A stretch of DNA of 64,000 nucleotides from NCBI RefSeq assembly GCF_000935045.1, contig NZ_JYKS01000041.1, positions 1 to 64,000 of the forward strand. The letters are read 5' to 3'. Of this stretch, positions 32,913-41,354 are shown one piece after another. The notes beneath the pieces were generated by a model. That model worked only from the letters and a program-made list of their open reading frames with translations. It did no database searches and was not told the origin of the DNA. This DNA comes from Pseudomonas sp. 10-1B (GTDB lineage Bacteria > Pseudomonadota > Gammaproteobacteria > Pseudomonadales > Pseudomonadaceae). Positions within the stretch are counted from its first letter, which is position 1. Each line of letters begins with the position of its first letter. The position numbers were made by a program, and so were the translations under genes.

Positions 32913-35057
32913 TCAGGAAATCTCCCGCCGGAACGGCGGCAGCGCATTGAGAATAGCCTTGCCGTAGCGCTGGGTGACCAGGCGCCGGTCAAGCAAGGTG
33001 ATGACACCGCGATCCTGTTCGGTACGCAGCAGGCGGCCACAGGCCTGGATCAGGCGCAGCGAGGCGTCGGGCACGGCGATTTCCATGAACGGGTTGCCAC
33101 CGCGAGCCTCGATCCACTCCGCCAGCGCCGCTTCGACCGGGTCGTCAGGTACGGCAAAGGGAATCTTGGCGATCACCACGTGCTCGCAATAGGCGCCAGG
33201 CAGGTCGACCCCCTCGGCAAAGCTGGCCAGGCCGAACAGGACACTGTGCTGGCCATCGTCGACCCGCGCCTTATGCTTGTTCAGGGTTTCCTGCTTGGAC
33301 AGGTTGCCCTGGATCAGCACCAGTTTGCGCCAGTCACGGTCCAGGCCGTCGAATACGTCCTGCATCTGCTTGCGCGAGGAGAACAACACCAGCGCGCCGC
33401 GGGCATCTTCGACGATGTTCGGCAGCTCGCGGATGATTGCCGCGGTGTGCGCCGCCGCATCGCGTGGGTCGGCCTTCAGGTCGGGGACCCGCAACAGGCC
33501 GGCATCGCCATGCACGAACGGGCTGGGTACCACGCAGGTGACTGCGTCACGCGGCAACCCCGAACGCATGCGGAAGCGGTCGAACTTGCCCAGCGCGGTC
33601 AGTGTCGCCGAGGTTACCAGCGCGCCATGTGCAACGCTCCACAGGCTGCGACGGAGCATTTCGGCAGCCAGGATGGGGCTTGCATTGACTTCGATATCGA
33701 ACAGCGCACCGCTCTCGGCCAAGGTCAGCCAGCGGGCCATGGGCGGGCTGTCTTCCGGGTCTTCGATGGTAAAGGCCGTCCACAACTCCCAGTTGCCCTG
33801 GGCACGGGTTTGCAGGCTACCGAACAGCGGGTACCACTCTTCAGCCTGATGACTGGCAATGCCAATATTGACTTCGCCACCCATGCCTTCCTTGAGAAGA
33901 TCGGTCAAGCGGGTGAACAGATCATTGAGGCGAGCAAAGCCCTTTTTCAGCTCGGTGCCCACTTCGCGGATCTGCTCTGGTACCACCCCGCCTGGGAAAC
34001 GGTAACGGGGGCGCTCGCGGCCTTCGTTATCTTCGCCGGGGCGAAAATCCGCCACTTGCTCACACAAGGTGAACATGAACTGTTGCTGGGTGCGGATTTC
34101 ACGCGCCAGTTCAGGGACCTGCTCGATCAGCTTGCCCAAATCGCCCGGCAAGGGGTGCTGTGCCAGCAGCTTGGTCAGGTTCTTGGCAGTCTGCTCCAAC
34201 CAATCAGCCGTAGAGCGCAGCCGTGAATAGTGGGCGAAGTGACCGATGGCCTTGTCCGGCAAATGGTGGCCTTCGTCGAACACATACATGGTGTCACGCG
34301 GGGCAGGCAACACTGCCCCTCCTCCCAACGCGAGGTCGGCCAGCACCATGTCATGGTTGGTGACGATCACGTCGACCTTGCCCATGCCCTCACGGGCTTT
34401 GTAGAACACGCATTGCTGGAAGTTGGGGCAATGACGGCCGGTGCACTGGCTGTGATCGGTAGTCAGACGCGCCCAGTCTTCATCCTCCAGGTTCTCTGGC
34501 CAACTGTCCCGATCGCCATCCCAGCGATTGCCGGCCAATTTCTCGATCATGCTGTTGAACAGTTTCAAGCTGCGTTCATCAACGTCGATACGGAACCCCT
34601 CTTCCTCTAGCAACTGAGCCTGAGACGACTGCGCATGGCCTTCCTGTACCAGGATGTCGAGCTTGGACAGGCACAGGTAGCGGCCACGGCCTTTGGCCAG
34701 GGCGAAGCTGAAGTTAAGGCCGCTGCTGCGCATCAGGTCGGGCAGGTCCTTGAAGACGATCTGCTCCTGCAGGGCCACGGTCGCGGTGGCGATCACCAGG
34801 CGCTTACCGGCGGCCTTGGCGGCCGGAATGGCTGCCAAGGCGTAGGCCACCGTCTTGCCGGTACCGGTGCCCGCTTCCACCGCCACCACGGCAGGCTCGC
34901 CAGCACGGCGGCCTTCATCGTCGCAGGCGATGTCGCCGAGTACCTTGGCCACTTCGGCGATCATCAGGCGCTGGCCATAGCGCGGCTTGAGGCTCTTGGC
35001 TTCGAGAAAACGCGTGTAGGCGCCCTGGATGGTGGCTTTGAGTTCGTTGCTGATCAT
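32913..35057 (-). CDS. dinG: ATP-dependent DNA helicase DinG
   Basis: A 714-residue XPD-like 5'-3' helicase that unwinds R-loops and other structures. Walker A GTGTGKT is at residues 63-69 and the DEGH box at 261-264. The iron-sulfur cluster cysteines are C129, C205, C210 and C216. All motifs are intact, and the length equals E. coli DinG (716). A LexA-like box lies 22 bp upstream of the start, consistent with DNA-damage induction. Confidence 0.95.
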   Translation of the reverse strand: MISNELKATIQGAYTRFLEAKSLKPRYGQRLMIAEVAKVLGDIACDDEGRRAGEPAVVAVEAGTGTGKTVAYALAAIPAAKAAGKRLVIATATVALQEQIVFKDLPDLMRSSGLNFSFALAKGRGRYLCLSKLDILVQEGHAQSSQAQLLEEEGFRIDVDERSLKLFNSMIEKLAGNRWDGDRDSWPENLEDEDWARLTTDHSQCTGRHCPNFQQCVFYKAREGMGKVDVIVTNHDMVLADLALGGGAVLPAPRDTMYVFDEGHHLPDKAIGHFAHYSRLRSTADWLEQTAKNLTKLLAQHPLPGDLGKLIEQVPELAREIRTQQQFMFTLCEQVADFRPGEDNEGRERPRYRFPGGVVPEQIREVGTELKKGFARLNDLFTRLTDLLKEGMGGEVNIGIASHQAEEWYPLFGSLQTRAQGNWELWTAFTIEDPEDSPPMARWLTLAESGALFDIEVNASPILAAEMLRRSLWSVAHGALVTSATLTALGKFDRFRMRSGLPRDAVTCVVPSPFVHGDAGLLRVPDLKADPRDAAAHTAAIIRELPNIVEDARGALVLFSSRKQMQDVFDGLDRDWRKLVLIQGNLSKQETLNKHKARVDDGQHSVLFGLASFAEGVDLPGAYCEHVVIAKIPFAVPDDPVEAALAEWIEARGGNPFMEIAVPDASLRLIQACGRLLRTEQDRGVITLLDRRLVTQRYGKAILNALPPFRREIS

Positions 35058-35078
35058 GGTCTGCAGGCGCCCGGAGGG

Positions 35079-35094
35079 CTGGATATATTTTCAG
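35079..35094. promoter_or_regulatory. LexA-like SOS box of dinG
   Basis: CTGGATATATTTTCAG matches the CTGTATATATATACAG consensus at 13 of 16 positions and keeps both invariant CTG/CAG ends. It lies 22-37 bp upstream of the dinG start, in the gap shared with a divergent CopD-type gene. Confidence 0.65.
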
Positions 35095-35155
35095 TGTTTC
35101 GCATGGGGCGGCTATCATACCCCGCTATTGCCCTTTGTGCCGCATGGAGATCCGG

Positions 35156-35620
35156 ATGCTCGCCTTTGCCCTGCCCTACACACTGCATGTCCTGGCCGCC
35201 CTGGTATGGGTCGGCGGCATGTTCTTCGCCTGGCTGGTGCTGCGCCCGGCAACGGTTGCAGCCCTTGAAGGGCCTGCGCGGCTGCGTTTATGGGTGGAAG
35301 TTTTCCGACGCTTCTTCGGCTGGGTCTGGCTGGCCGTGGCGGTTTTGGCGATAAGTGGTATCGGCATGTTGCACATGCGCTTCAGCGGCTTCGAAACCGC
35401 GCCTAAGTACGTGCAGGTGATGATCGGTGGGGGTATCGCCATGTTCGCCCTGTTCATGCGCATTCAGGCGTTGCTGCTGCCGGAGTTGAAGGCGGCGGTG
35501 CAGGCCGAGGACTGGCCGGCGGGTGCGGCGGTGCTGGGGCGGATCCGGCGGATGGTAGGGATCAACCTGCTGCTGGGCATTGCGGTGGTGGCGGTGGCCA
35601 GTTCGCGGCTGATGTTCTGA
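35156..35620 (+). CDS. CopD-domain membrane protein
   Basis: A 154-residue protein with four hydrophobic helices (start LAFALPYTLHVLAALVWVGG; later WVWLAVAVLAISGIGML). The first-helix His and the WVGGMFF motif fit the CopD family linked to copper handling or heme-like cofactors. It is shorter than CopD itself, so the role is uncertain. GGAG lies 6 bases before ATG 35156. It is divergent from dinG and convergent with the collagen-like gene. Confidence 0.8.
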   Translation: MLAFALPYTLHVLAALVWVGGMFFAWLVLRPATVAALEGPARLRLWVEVFRRFFGWVWLAVAVLAISGIGMLHMRFSGFETAPKYVQVMIGGGIAMFALFMRIQALLLPELKAAVQAEDWPAGAAVLGRIRRMVGINLLLGIAVVAVASSRLMF

Positions 35621-35682
35621 CAAGTAGCACGTCCTCCTTGTGGGACCACGATCCTGCCCAAAACCTGAAGGTTTGCGCGATA

Positions 35683-35803
35683 CCTGTGGGAGCGGCCTTG
35701 TGTCGCGATTGGGCTGCATCGCAGCCCCGAATTTGCGCGTTTACACATAAACCGCTGGGGCCGCTGCGCGGCCCAATCGCGACACAAGGCCGCTCCCACA
35801 AGG
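35683..35803. repeat. long REP inverted pair
   Basis: CCTGTGGGAGCGGCCTTGTG at the left is mirrored by CACAAGGCCGCTCCCACAAGG-type sequence at the right, each followed inward by a GGGCTGC/GGGCCGC hairpin. It ends one base before the stop of the collagen-like gene and probably terminates both convergent genes. Confidence 0.9.
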
Positions 35804-35804
35804 G

Positions 35805-36563
35805 TCAGAGGCGCTGTAGGATCAGCTCACCCGCTGTCCCCGCCAAGCCAGGCTGGCCCGGCTGTCCCGGCCGGCCATTGGCCCCGGCATCGGTGCGGTA
35901 GACCAGGCAACCTTTGCTCGCCCCGCCCTTACCGGCCTTGCCTGCCGCCCCGGCCTTGCCCGGCGCACCGCCGTCCAGGCGTACCACGATGCGTTCCTGC
36001 GGGAAGCCCTGCGGCACGCTCAGGCGTATGCGCCCACCCGGCGCGCCATCGTGGCCGTTGCCGCCGTCATCACCATTGGCACCGCGGCTGGCCTGGCCCC
36101 AGGTGCAGCCACCAGCCTGGCCATTGGCGCCATCGAGCCCCACGTAACCCGGTGCACCAGCGCCACCACGGGCATCGATCGCCAGCCGCTCGGCATCCAC
36201 TTCAGCCAGCTTCAGGTCCAGGCTGCGGCCCGACCGGGCTGCCCGCTGGTAGGTACCGGCCGCCCCCGGTGCACTGAATTCGCTACCCTCGCCCAACCTC
36301 GCGCTGCGCGCCTCGATCAGCAACGGGCTATCGGAAGGTGCAATGGCGATACGCGCATCACGCCCCAGTTCCAGCTGGTCGACCTTCAACTCCGCCAGCG
36401 AGGCAGGCAGCAGCAGGGTTGCGGCGTCGGCGATACGCAGGTGCGCAAGGTGCACGCTGGCCGACTTGTCAGGCAGGCGCAGCATGGAATTGGCGGCGAC
36501 CGCCAGGCTTTCGGCCTGGGCCAGGGGAGCGGCCAACATGGCCAGCAACATCAGATTACGCAT
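35805..36563 (-). CDS. exported collagen-like repeat protein, 252 aa
   Basis: The signal peptide MRNLMLLAMLAAPLAQA suggests export. A middle part (about 30-130) is beta-like with repeated hydrophobic strands. It is followed by three blocks of collagen-type Gly-x-x triplets: GGAGAPGYVGLDGANGQAGG, then GANGDDGGNGHDGAPGG, and near the end GAPGKAGAAGKAGKGG and GANGRPGQPGQPGLAG. Two cysteines lie between blocks. Such repeats can form trimers. AGGAGG precedes ATG 36563. It overlaps the DUF1145 gene by 8 bp. Function unknown; a surface or periplasmic structural role is inference. Confidence 0.75.
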   Translation of the reverse strand: MRNLMLLAMLAAPLAQAESLAVAANSMLRLPDKSASVHLAHLRIADAATLLLPASLAELKVDQLELGRDARIAIAPSDSPLLIEARSARLGEGSEFSAPGAAGTYQRAARSGRSLDLKLAEVDAERLAIDARGGAGAPGYVGLDGANGQAGGCTWGQASRGANGDDGGNGHDGAPGGRIRLSVPQGFPQERIVVRLDGGAPGKAGAAGKAGKGGASKGCLVYRTDAGANGRPGQPGQPGLAGTAGELILQRL

Positions 36564-36831
36564 TTCGCGGCGCCTCCTGCGCACGGGGAATGGACATGAC
36601 ATGGAAGATACCCGTCAACAGGATTTGCAAACGGTCGAACCAGCGATGGCTGCGCCCACGCAGGCTGCCATTGAAGAACAGCACCTCGAGCAGGTGCAGG
36701 CCCAGCAAGGCGATGCCGGCGGCGTTGATCAGCAGATTGAAGGGCAAGGGTTGTGGCATCAGCTGATTGAACAGCACTACCCCCCAGAAAGCGACTGTCA
36801 GGACCTTGCCCAGGCCCAGGATGAACTTCAT
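36556..36831 (-). CDS. DUF1145 family inner-membrane protein
   Basis: A 91-residue protein with two to three hydrophobic helices (FILGLGKVLTVAFWGVVLF; LLINAAGIALLGLHLLEVLF) and a basic C-terminus. This fits the DUF1145 (YhhL-like) family of unknown function. Its end overlaps the collagen-like gene by 8 bp, so the two are probably cotranscribed. Confidence 0.8.
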   Translation of the reverse strand: MKFILGLGKVLTVAFWGVVLFNQLMPQPLPFNLLINAAGIALLGLHLLEVLFFNGSLRGRSHRWFDRLQILLTGIFHVMSIPRAQEAPRNA

Positions 36832-36929
36832 ACCCCGCCCCTCTGAATAGTTGTTATGTCGAGACGGCCCGTTCGAGCGAGCCGTGCGACCAACAGTACC
36901 CGTATTGCCAAGGCAGGCGCCAGCACCGC

Positions 36930-37643
36930 TCAGTTGAGGTGCAGTTCCACCCGTCGGTTGCGCGCGCGGCCCTCTTCGCTTTCGTTGTCGCTGACCGGTT
37001 CGCTTTCCCCGCGCCCCTGGCTGGTGACCTTGCCCGGCTCCAGCCCCTGGCCGATCAGGAACTCGGCCACGCTGCCGGAGCGGCGTTCGGAGAGCGCCTG
37101 GTTGTAGCTGTCGGAACCAACGCTGTCGGTGTGCCCGATCACCCTGACCTTGGCCACCGTCGGTGAATTGAGCTTCTCCACCAGGCCTTGCAGGCGCTGC
37201 TGGGCCGCCGGAGTCAACTCGGCGGAATCGAAAGCGAACATCACGGCGCCGTTGTCATCCAGGATAATCACCGTGGGTTCCGGCTCAGTGGCCGGCGGCG
37301 ACGCCGGGTACTGCTTCAACGGGCAACCCATGTGATCGACCGCGGTGTTGGCTGGGGTATCAGGGCAACGATCGCGGCGGTCGAAAATACCATCGCCATC
37401 TTCGTCACCATCCTGGGCGTAGCAGATCAGGCCCCCGGTGATGGCGCCCAGGGCACCGCCAGCCGCTGCCCAGGTCGAACTTTCGATGGCGCCCAGGCCA
37501 CCACCGACCAGGCCGCCCAGCAGGCTGCAGATGGGCCAGGTCCTTTGGTTGAGGGGTGCGCTGCCATCGCTGTGGGTGGCGCAGCCCGTGAGCAGGCTGG
37601 CAGCCACCAACAGCGGCAATGCCGCCTTCGACGACACACTCAT
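36930..37643 (-). CDS. OmpA-family lipoprotein with calcium-repeat linker (copy 1)
   Basis: A 237-residue outer-membrane lipoprotein with lipobox LTGC. A glycine-zipper segment (LLGGLVGGGLGAIESSTWAA) leads to a thrombospondin-3-like calcium loop (DGDEDGDGIFDRRDRCPDTP) and a C-terminal OmpA peptidoglycan-binding domain (IGHTDSVGSDSYNQALSERR). AGGAG precedes ATG 37643. It is a paralogue of the next gene upstream, with the same domain order and linker, consistent with tandem duplication. It probably anchors the outer membrane to peptidoglycan. Confidence 0.9.
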   Translation of the reverse strand: MSVSSKAALPLLVAASLLTGCATHSDGSAPLNQRTWPICSLLGGLVGGGLGAIESSTWAAAGGALGAITGGLICYAQDGDEDGDGIFDRRDRCPDTPANTAVDHMGCPLKQYPASPPATEPEPTVIILDDNGAVMFAFDSAELTPAAQQRLQGLVEKLNSPTVAKVRVIGHTDSVGSDSYNQALSERRSGSVAEFLIGQGLEPGKVTSQGRGESEPVSDNESEEGRARNRRVELHLN

Positions 37644-37730
37644 GCTGAATGCTCCTGTGTCATTGGCCATGAACGGCTTACCGGCATGAAGACACGCCCG
37701 CACCACTGCTCAAGGCGCGGGCGCAAGCCG

Positions 37731-38423
37731 TCACCGCTGGATCTTGATCTCGGTACGGCGGTTCATGGCACGCCCTTCGCCCGTGGCATTGTCTGCCACC
37801 GGCTGGGTTTCACCGGCACCGACTACCGACACGAAGCTGCTGCGCGGCACACCGCTCTCGACCAGGTAATCGGTCACCGAGTGGGCACGGCGCTCGGATA
37901 GTTTCTGGTTGTAGCTGTCGGAGCCGACACTATCGGTATGGCCGCTGACGCTCAGGCGCGCAGATGGCGCTTCCTGTTTCAGGCGCGTGGCAATGGTATT
38001 GAGGCGCTCTTTGTCTCTGGCGGTCAGGCGCGCAGAATCGAACTCGAAGTGCACATCGCGGATGACGATGACTTCTTCTTTCTGCACCACCACTTCCTCG
38101 ACCACCGGGGCCGGCTCTGGCGGGCAGCCGTTGGCATCGACCTGCACGCCACGCGGGGTGCCAGGGCACTTGTCACGGCTGTCCGGCACGCCGTCGCCAT
38201 CCTCGTCGCCATCGCCATGGGCCCAGCAGTAACCCGCCGCCAGGCCACCGCCCAGCAACGCGCCCCAACCAGCCCAGCTGGAACTCTCGATGGCACCCAG
38301 GGCGGCGCCGCCTACACCCCCGACGGCGGCACATTTCGGCCAGTCGGTTTTTTGCAAACCTGCACAACCAGTCAACACACTGGTGAGCAGTACCAGGGGT
38401 ATCGCTGTGCGTACTATGCTCAT
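37731..38423 (-). CDS. OmpA-family lipoprotein with calcium-repeat linker (copy 2)
   Basis: A 230-residue lipoprotein with lipobox LTGC and a glycine-zipper (AAVGGVGGAALGAIESSSWA). The calcium loop is DGDEDGDGVPDSRDKCPGTP, and the OmpA domain has SGHTDSVGSDSYNQKLSERR and RAMNRRTEIKI. AGGAG lies 10 bases before ATG 38423. It lies 87 bp upstream of its paralogue. Both probably tether the outer membrane to peptidoglycan. Confidence 0.9.
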   Translation of the reverse strand: MSIVRTAIPLVLLTSVLTGCAGLQKTDWPKCAAVGGVGGAALGAIESSSWAGWGALLGGGLAAGYCWAHGDGDEDGDGVPDSRDKCPGTPRGVQVDANGCPPEPAPVVEEVVVQKEEVIVIRDVHFEFDSARLTARDKERLNTIATRLKQEAPSARLSVSGHTDSVGSDSYNQKLSERRAHSVTDYLVESGVPRSSFVSVVGAGETQPVADNATGEGRAMNRRTEIKIQR

Positions 38424-38582
38424 TTCATTGCTTCTCCTAGGGGGAATCGGCATAAGGCCGATCTCTGGGAGTAAAGACCGCGCATTCCAACCCTGCCAGC
38501 AATAAGCCACGACGCGGTCACATGCCTCTTTGCCCGCACGCTGCGGCCCGTTAGTCTTGGACGACTTGAACGAGGAATGGCA

Positions 38583-39077
38583 ATGACCGACGGTTTTTCC
38601 CAACGCACCCCGCAGCAGGCCCTGGCGGCTCTGCTCGAACGCTTCACTCCTCAACGCCTGCTGCTGGTGGGCACGCGCTTTCCGGCGCTGGACGCCTTCG
38701 CCCAGGCGCACCCGCAAGTGACCATCGCCAGCGCCGCTCCGGGCCCGCTGCCAGCTGAGCTGGCCGCCCAGCGCTTCGACCTGGCGGTACTGGTGGACTG
38801 CCTGGAGCACTTGCCCAAGCGCACCGGCCTGGAACTGCTCGGCGGCATTCGCAACCTCAATGCCAGCCGGGTCGCGGTGCTGGCCGACCTGGGCGCTTGT
38901 GGCTGGCAAGACACCGATTTCTTTGCCTTGGCCCTGTCGGCCAGCGAGAAATTTTGCCGTGACCAGCAGGTACTGAGCCTGTTCACCTATGATCTACATG
39001 ACTACAAGCAGGTCCCGGACTGGCTCAATGCCAAGTTCTGGGCCAACCCTGAAAACTTCGGCAAGTACTGGTGGTGA
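38583..39077 (+). CDS. DUF6231-like protein, 164 aa
   Basis: A soluble protein resembling a degenerate methyltransferase fold. RLLLVGTRFPALDAFAQ and LVDCLEHLPKRTG occupy the places of the SAM-binding and post-II motifs, but the glycine-rich loop is absent. I believe it belongs to the DUF6231 family of Pseudomonas. ATG 38583 has GAGGA at ideal distance; ATG 38577 is too close to it. It begins a run of four plus-strand genes with gaps of 2-7 bp. Confidence 0.7.
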   Translation: MTDGFSQRTPQQALAALLERFTPQRLLLVGTRFPALDAFAQAHPQVTIASAAPGPLPAELAAQRFDLAVLVDCLEHLPKRTGLELLGGIRNLNASRVAVLADLGACGWQDTDFFALALSASEKFCRDQQVLSLFTYDLHDYKQVPDWLNAKFWANPENFGKYWW

Positions 39078-39079
39078 TG

Positions 39080-39556
39080 ATGAGTGTCTCGGTCTGCCCT
39101 TGTGGCAGTGGCAACCTGCTCGACGCCTGCTGCGGGCACTACCATGCTGGCACCCCGGCACCGGATGCCCAGGCGCTGATGCGCTCACGCTACAGTGCCT
39201 ATGTGCTGGGCCTGGTCGACTACCTGGTGGCCACCACCCTGCCGGCCCAGCAAGCCGGCCTGGACCGTGCCGCCATGGCCGCCTGGAGCGCCCAGAGCAC
39301 CTGGTTGGGGCTGGAAGTGGAAAGTACAGAAGTGCTGGGCGGCCAGCCCGAGCACGGTTTTGTCACCTTCACCGCACGCTGGCATGACCAGGACGGCGAT
39401 CACCAGCACCGCGAACGCTCGGCGTTCGTCCAGCATGACGGGCGCTGGTACTTCATCGACCCCACCGTCGGGCTGAAGGCCGGGCGCAACGACCCCTGCC
39501 CGTGCGCCAGCGGCCAGAAGTTCAAGAAATGCTGCGCCAGTTACGTGGCTAGCTGA
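39080..39556 (+). CDS. YchJ-family SEC-C protein
   Basis: A 158-residue soluble protein starting VSVCPCGSGNLLDACCGHYH, with the ALMRSRYSAYVLGLVDYLV core of the YchJ/UPF0225 family (NTF2-like fold). The C-terminal SEC-C zinc motif is CPCASGQKFKKCC. ATG 39080 was chosen by family start; GTG and ATG codons at 39071-39077 are possible. It follows the upstream gene by 2 bp. Function is unknown; SEC-C motifs bind zinc and proteins. Confidence 0.85.
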   Translation: MSVSVCPCGSGNLLDACCGHYHAGTPAPDAQALMRSRYSAYVLGLVDYLVATTLPAQQAGLDRAAMAAWSAQSTWLGLEVESTEVLGGQPEHGFVTFTARWHDQDGDHQHRERSAFVQHDGRWYFIDPTVGLKAGRNDPCPCASGQKFKKCCASYVAS

Positions 39557-39558
39557 GC

Positions 39559-40035
39559 ATGCTCGCCCGCGCCCGTCTGCTGCTGCTCGGCTCCCTGCTA
39601 GCGCTGCTGGTGGGTTGTGCCAGCTGGGGCGGTGACGATTGGCGCGAACCCGAGGTGCACCTGGTCGAGGTCGAGACGGTCAAGGCCAGGCTGCTGGAGC
39701 AAGAGTTCGTGCTGCACCTGCGGGTCGACAACCCCAATGACAGTCGCCTGTTCATCCGCAATCTGGCGTATTCGATACGCCTGAACGACCTGCTGCTGGT
39801 GCAGGATGAAACCAGCATATGGCGCAGTGTGGGCGCGCATGCCCGGCGCACCTTCAAGATCACCGCACGGACCAACCTGTGGCAGCACCTCAAGCCACTG
39901 GCCAAGCTGCTGCGCAGCGGGCAACCGCTGCATTACACCCTGCAGGGCGACCTGGCGACCGGGTTGCTCATCCATCGGGACCTGCACTTGTCGCGCAGTG
40001 GTGAGATAATCCCCGGCGATAACAACCCGGAGTAA
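39559..40035 (+). CDS. LEA type 2 (WHy-domain) lipoprotein
   Basis: A 158-residue lipoprotein with signal MLARARLLLLGSLLALLVGC and lipobox LVGC. The WHy/LEA14-like beta domain (EFVLHLRVDNPNDSRLFIRN; LHYTLQGDLATG) follows. Such domains are linked to desiccation or stress. It starts 2 bp after the YchJ-like gene, so the genes are cotranscribed. Confidence 0.85.
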   Translation: MLARARLLLLGSLLALLVGCASWGGDDWREPEVHLVEVETVKARLLEQEFVLHLRVDNPNDSRLFIRNLAYSIRLNDLLLVQDETSIWRSVGAHARRTFKITARTNLWQHLKPLAKLLRSGQPLHYTLQGDLATGLLIHRDLHLSRSGEIIPGDNNPE

Positions 40036-40042
40036 CCCTGCA

Positions 40043-40240
40043 ATGTCCCAACAACCCCACGTTCATGGCCCTGACTGCAACCACGATCATGATCACCACC
40101 ACGATCACGGCCATGTACACGGTCCGCACTGCAACCACGGCCACCAGGAACCGGTACGCAACGCCCTGAAGGACGTTGGCCGTAACGACCCATGCCCGTG
40201 CGGTAGCCAAAAGAAGTTCAAGAAGTGCCACGGCGCCTGA
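40043..40240 (+). CDS. small His-rich SEC-C metal-binding protein, 65 aa
   Basis: The N-terminal half is histidine-rich (HDHDHHHDHGHVHGPHCNHG). The C-terminus is a SEC-C zinc motif, CPCGSQKKFKKCHG, almost the same as that of the YchJ-like protein 480 bp upstream. GGAG lies 10 bases before the ATG. It is the last gene of the run. It may buffer zinc or nickel or recruit partners; that is inference. Confidence 0.8.
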   Translation: MSQQPHVHGPDCNHDHDHHHDHGHVHGPHCNHGHQEPVRNALKDVGRNDPCPCGSQKKFKKCHGA

Positions 40241-40310
40241 CAGGCCACCCTTCGCCGTAGGCAAAAAACCTGGGGCTCGCGCTGTGCCTGTGAGAGCAAC
40301 TGCCTTTGCG

Positions 40311-40400
40311 GCCCTTCGCGGGCACGCCCGCTCCCACAGGTTTGGCGCTGAGCTATAGAAATGCGCGGTCTCTGTGGGAGCGGGCGTGCCCGCGAAGGGC
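40311..40400. repeat. REP inverted pair
   Basis: GCCCTTCGCGGGCACGCCCG and CGGGCGTGCCCGCGAAGGGC are exact mirror arms around a 32-base loop. It lies between convergent genes and may terminate both. Confidence 0.9.
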
Positions 40401-40451
40401 TGCAGAGCAGCCCCAGTAAAGTCTGGAGGCACAGGCTATACCCGCACGGGA

Positions 40452-41354
40452 CTACGCGGCCTTGCGCCGGTTCGCCCCCAGCAGGTCCTGATACCACAGG
40501 CCGGCGTCATAGGCGATGGTCACCAAGGTAGTGCCGACATAGCGCGGATGCTGGGCCATGCGCTGGGCAACAGCGAGGCAGGCGGCGGCGGTATTGCCGA
40601 CGAAAATGCCACTTTGCATGTAGAACCAGCGCTGGGCAGCCAGCATTTCGGCGTGTTGCACCTGGGCCCGCTCGTCTACCAGCGACCAGTCCATGAACGG
40701 CGGGCACACCCCCACCGCCATGCCTTCGAAGCGATGATCGGCGAACACGCCAGCTCGCGAGTCACAACCGCAGGGATCGACCAGCACCGTCGACACCTCG
40801 AAGCCATGGTCCTTCAGCCCCAGGGTAATACCGGTGAAGCTGGCACCAGTACCGGCGCAGCCGACAAACAGGATCTCCCGCCCGGCCCCGGCGTTGGTCA
40901 GTTGCACAGCCAGCTCGCTGGCAGTCTGATAACGATGGGCTTCGACACCCACGGGGTTGTTGAACTGATCGGTGTAGAAGTATGACTTGCCCAACGCGGC
41001 CTGGTTTTCCAGGTGATGCATCACCACATCCTTGGGGGTGGCACCGGCCAGCAGCATTTCCTTGCCAATCAGCCGAGCACCGAAACACTCCAGCAAATCC
41101 CGCTTGGTCTGGCTGAAACTCAGCCCGACCGCCAACTCCACGGCTACCTGGTATTTGTGGCAGGCCGCCAGCAAGCCGAAGCCGAAACTGCCACCAGTTT
41201 TTTCGATGACGGTCGTCACCCCGGGAATGATGTCACCATTGCGCACGGCATGCTCGACGATGCGCCGGGCCGCCCGGTACTTGTGGCTGCCACCGGGGTT
41301 GTTCATTTCCAGCTTGGTGTAGATGCGGTCGCTGACGCTGATGAGCTGGCTCAT
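40452..41354 (-). CDS. fold-type II PLP-dependent synthase (cysteine-synthase-like)
   Basis: A 300-residue enzyme. The PLP lysine is K25 in NNPGGSHKYRAA, and the phosphate-binding loop GTGASFTG lies in the C-terminal domain. The loop that holds the substrate carboxylate, TSGNT in O-acetylserine sulfhydrylase, is TGGSF here, so substrate choice has probably changed. The family does beta-replacement or elimination on O-activated serine. Its start overlaps the MFS gene (ATGA). It is last in an operon with a serine acetyltransferase, which would supply O-acetylserine. The product is unknown; a beta-substituted alanine is inference. Confidence 0.85.
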   Translation of the reverse strand: MSQLISVSDRIYTKLEMNNPGGSHKYRAARRIVEHAVRNGDIIPGVTTVIEKTGGSFGFGLLAACHKYQVAVELAVGLSFSQTKRDLLECFGARLIGKEMLLAGATPKDVVMHHLENQAALGKSYFYTDQFNNPVGVEAHRYQTASELAVQLTNAGAGREILFVGCAGTGASFTGITLGLKDHGFEVSTVLVDPCGCDSRAGVFADHRFEGMAVGVCPPFMDWSLVDERAQVQHAEMLAAQRWFYMQSGIFVGNTAAACLAVAQRMAQHPRYVGTTLVTIAYDAGLWYQDLLGANRRKAA

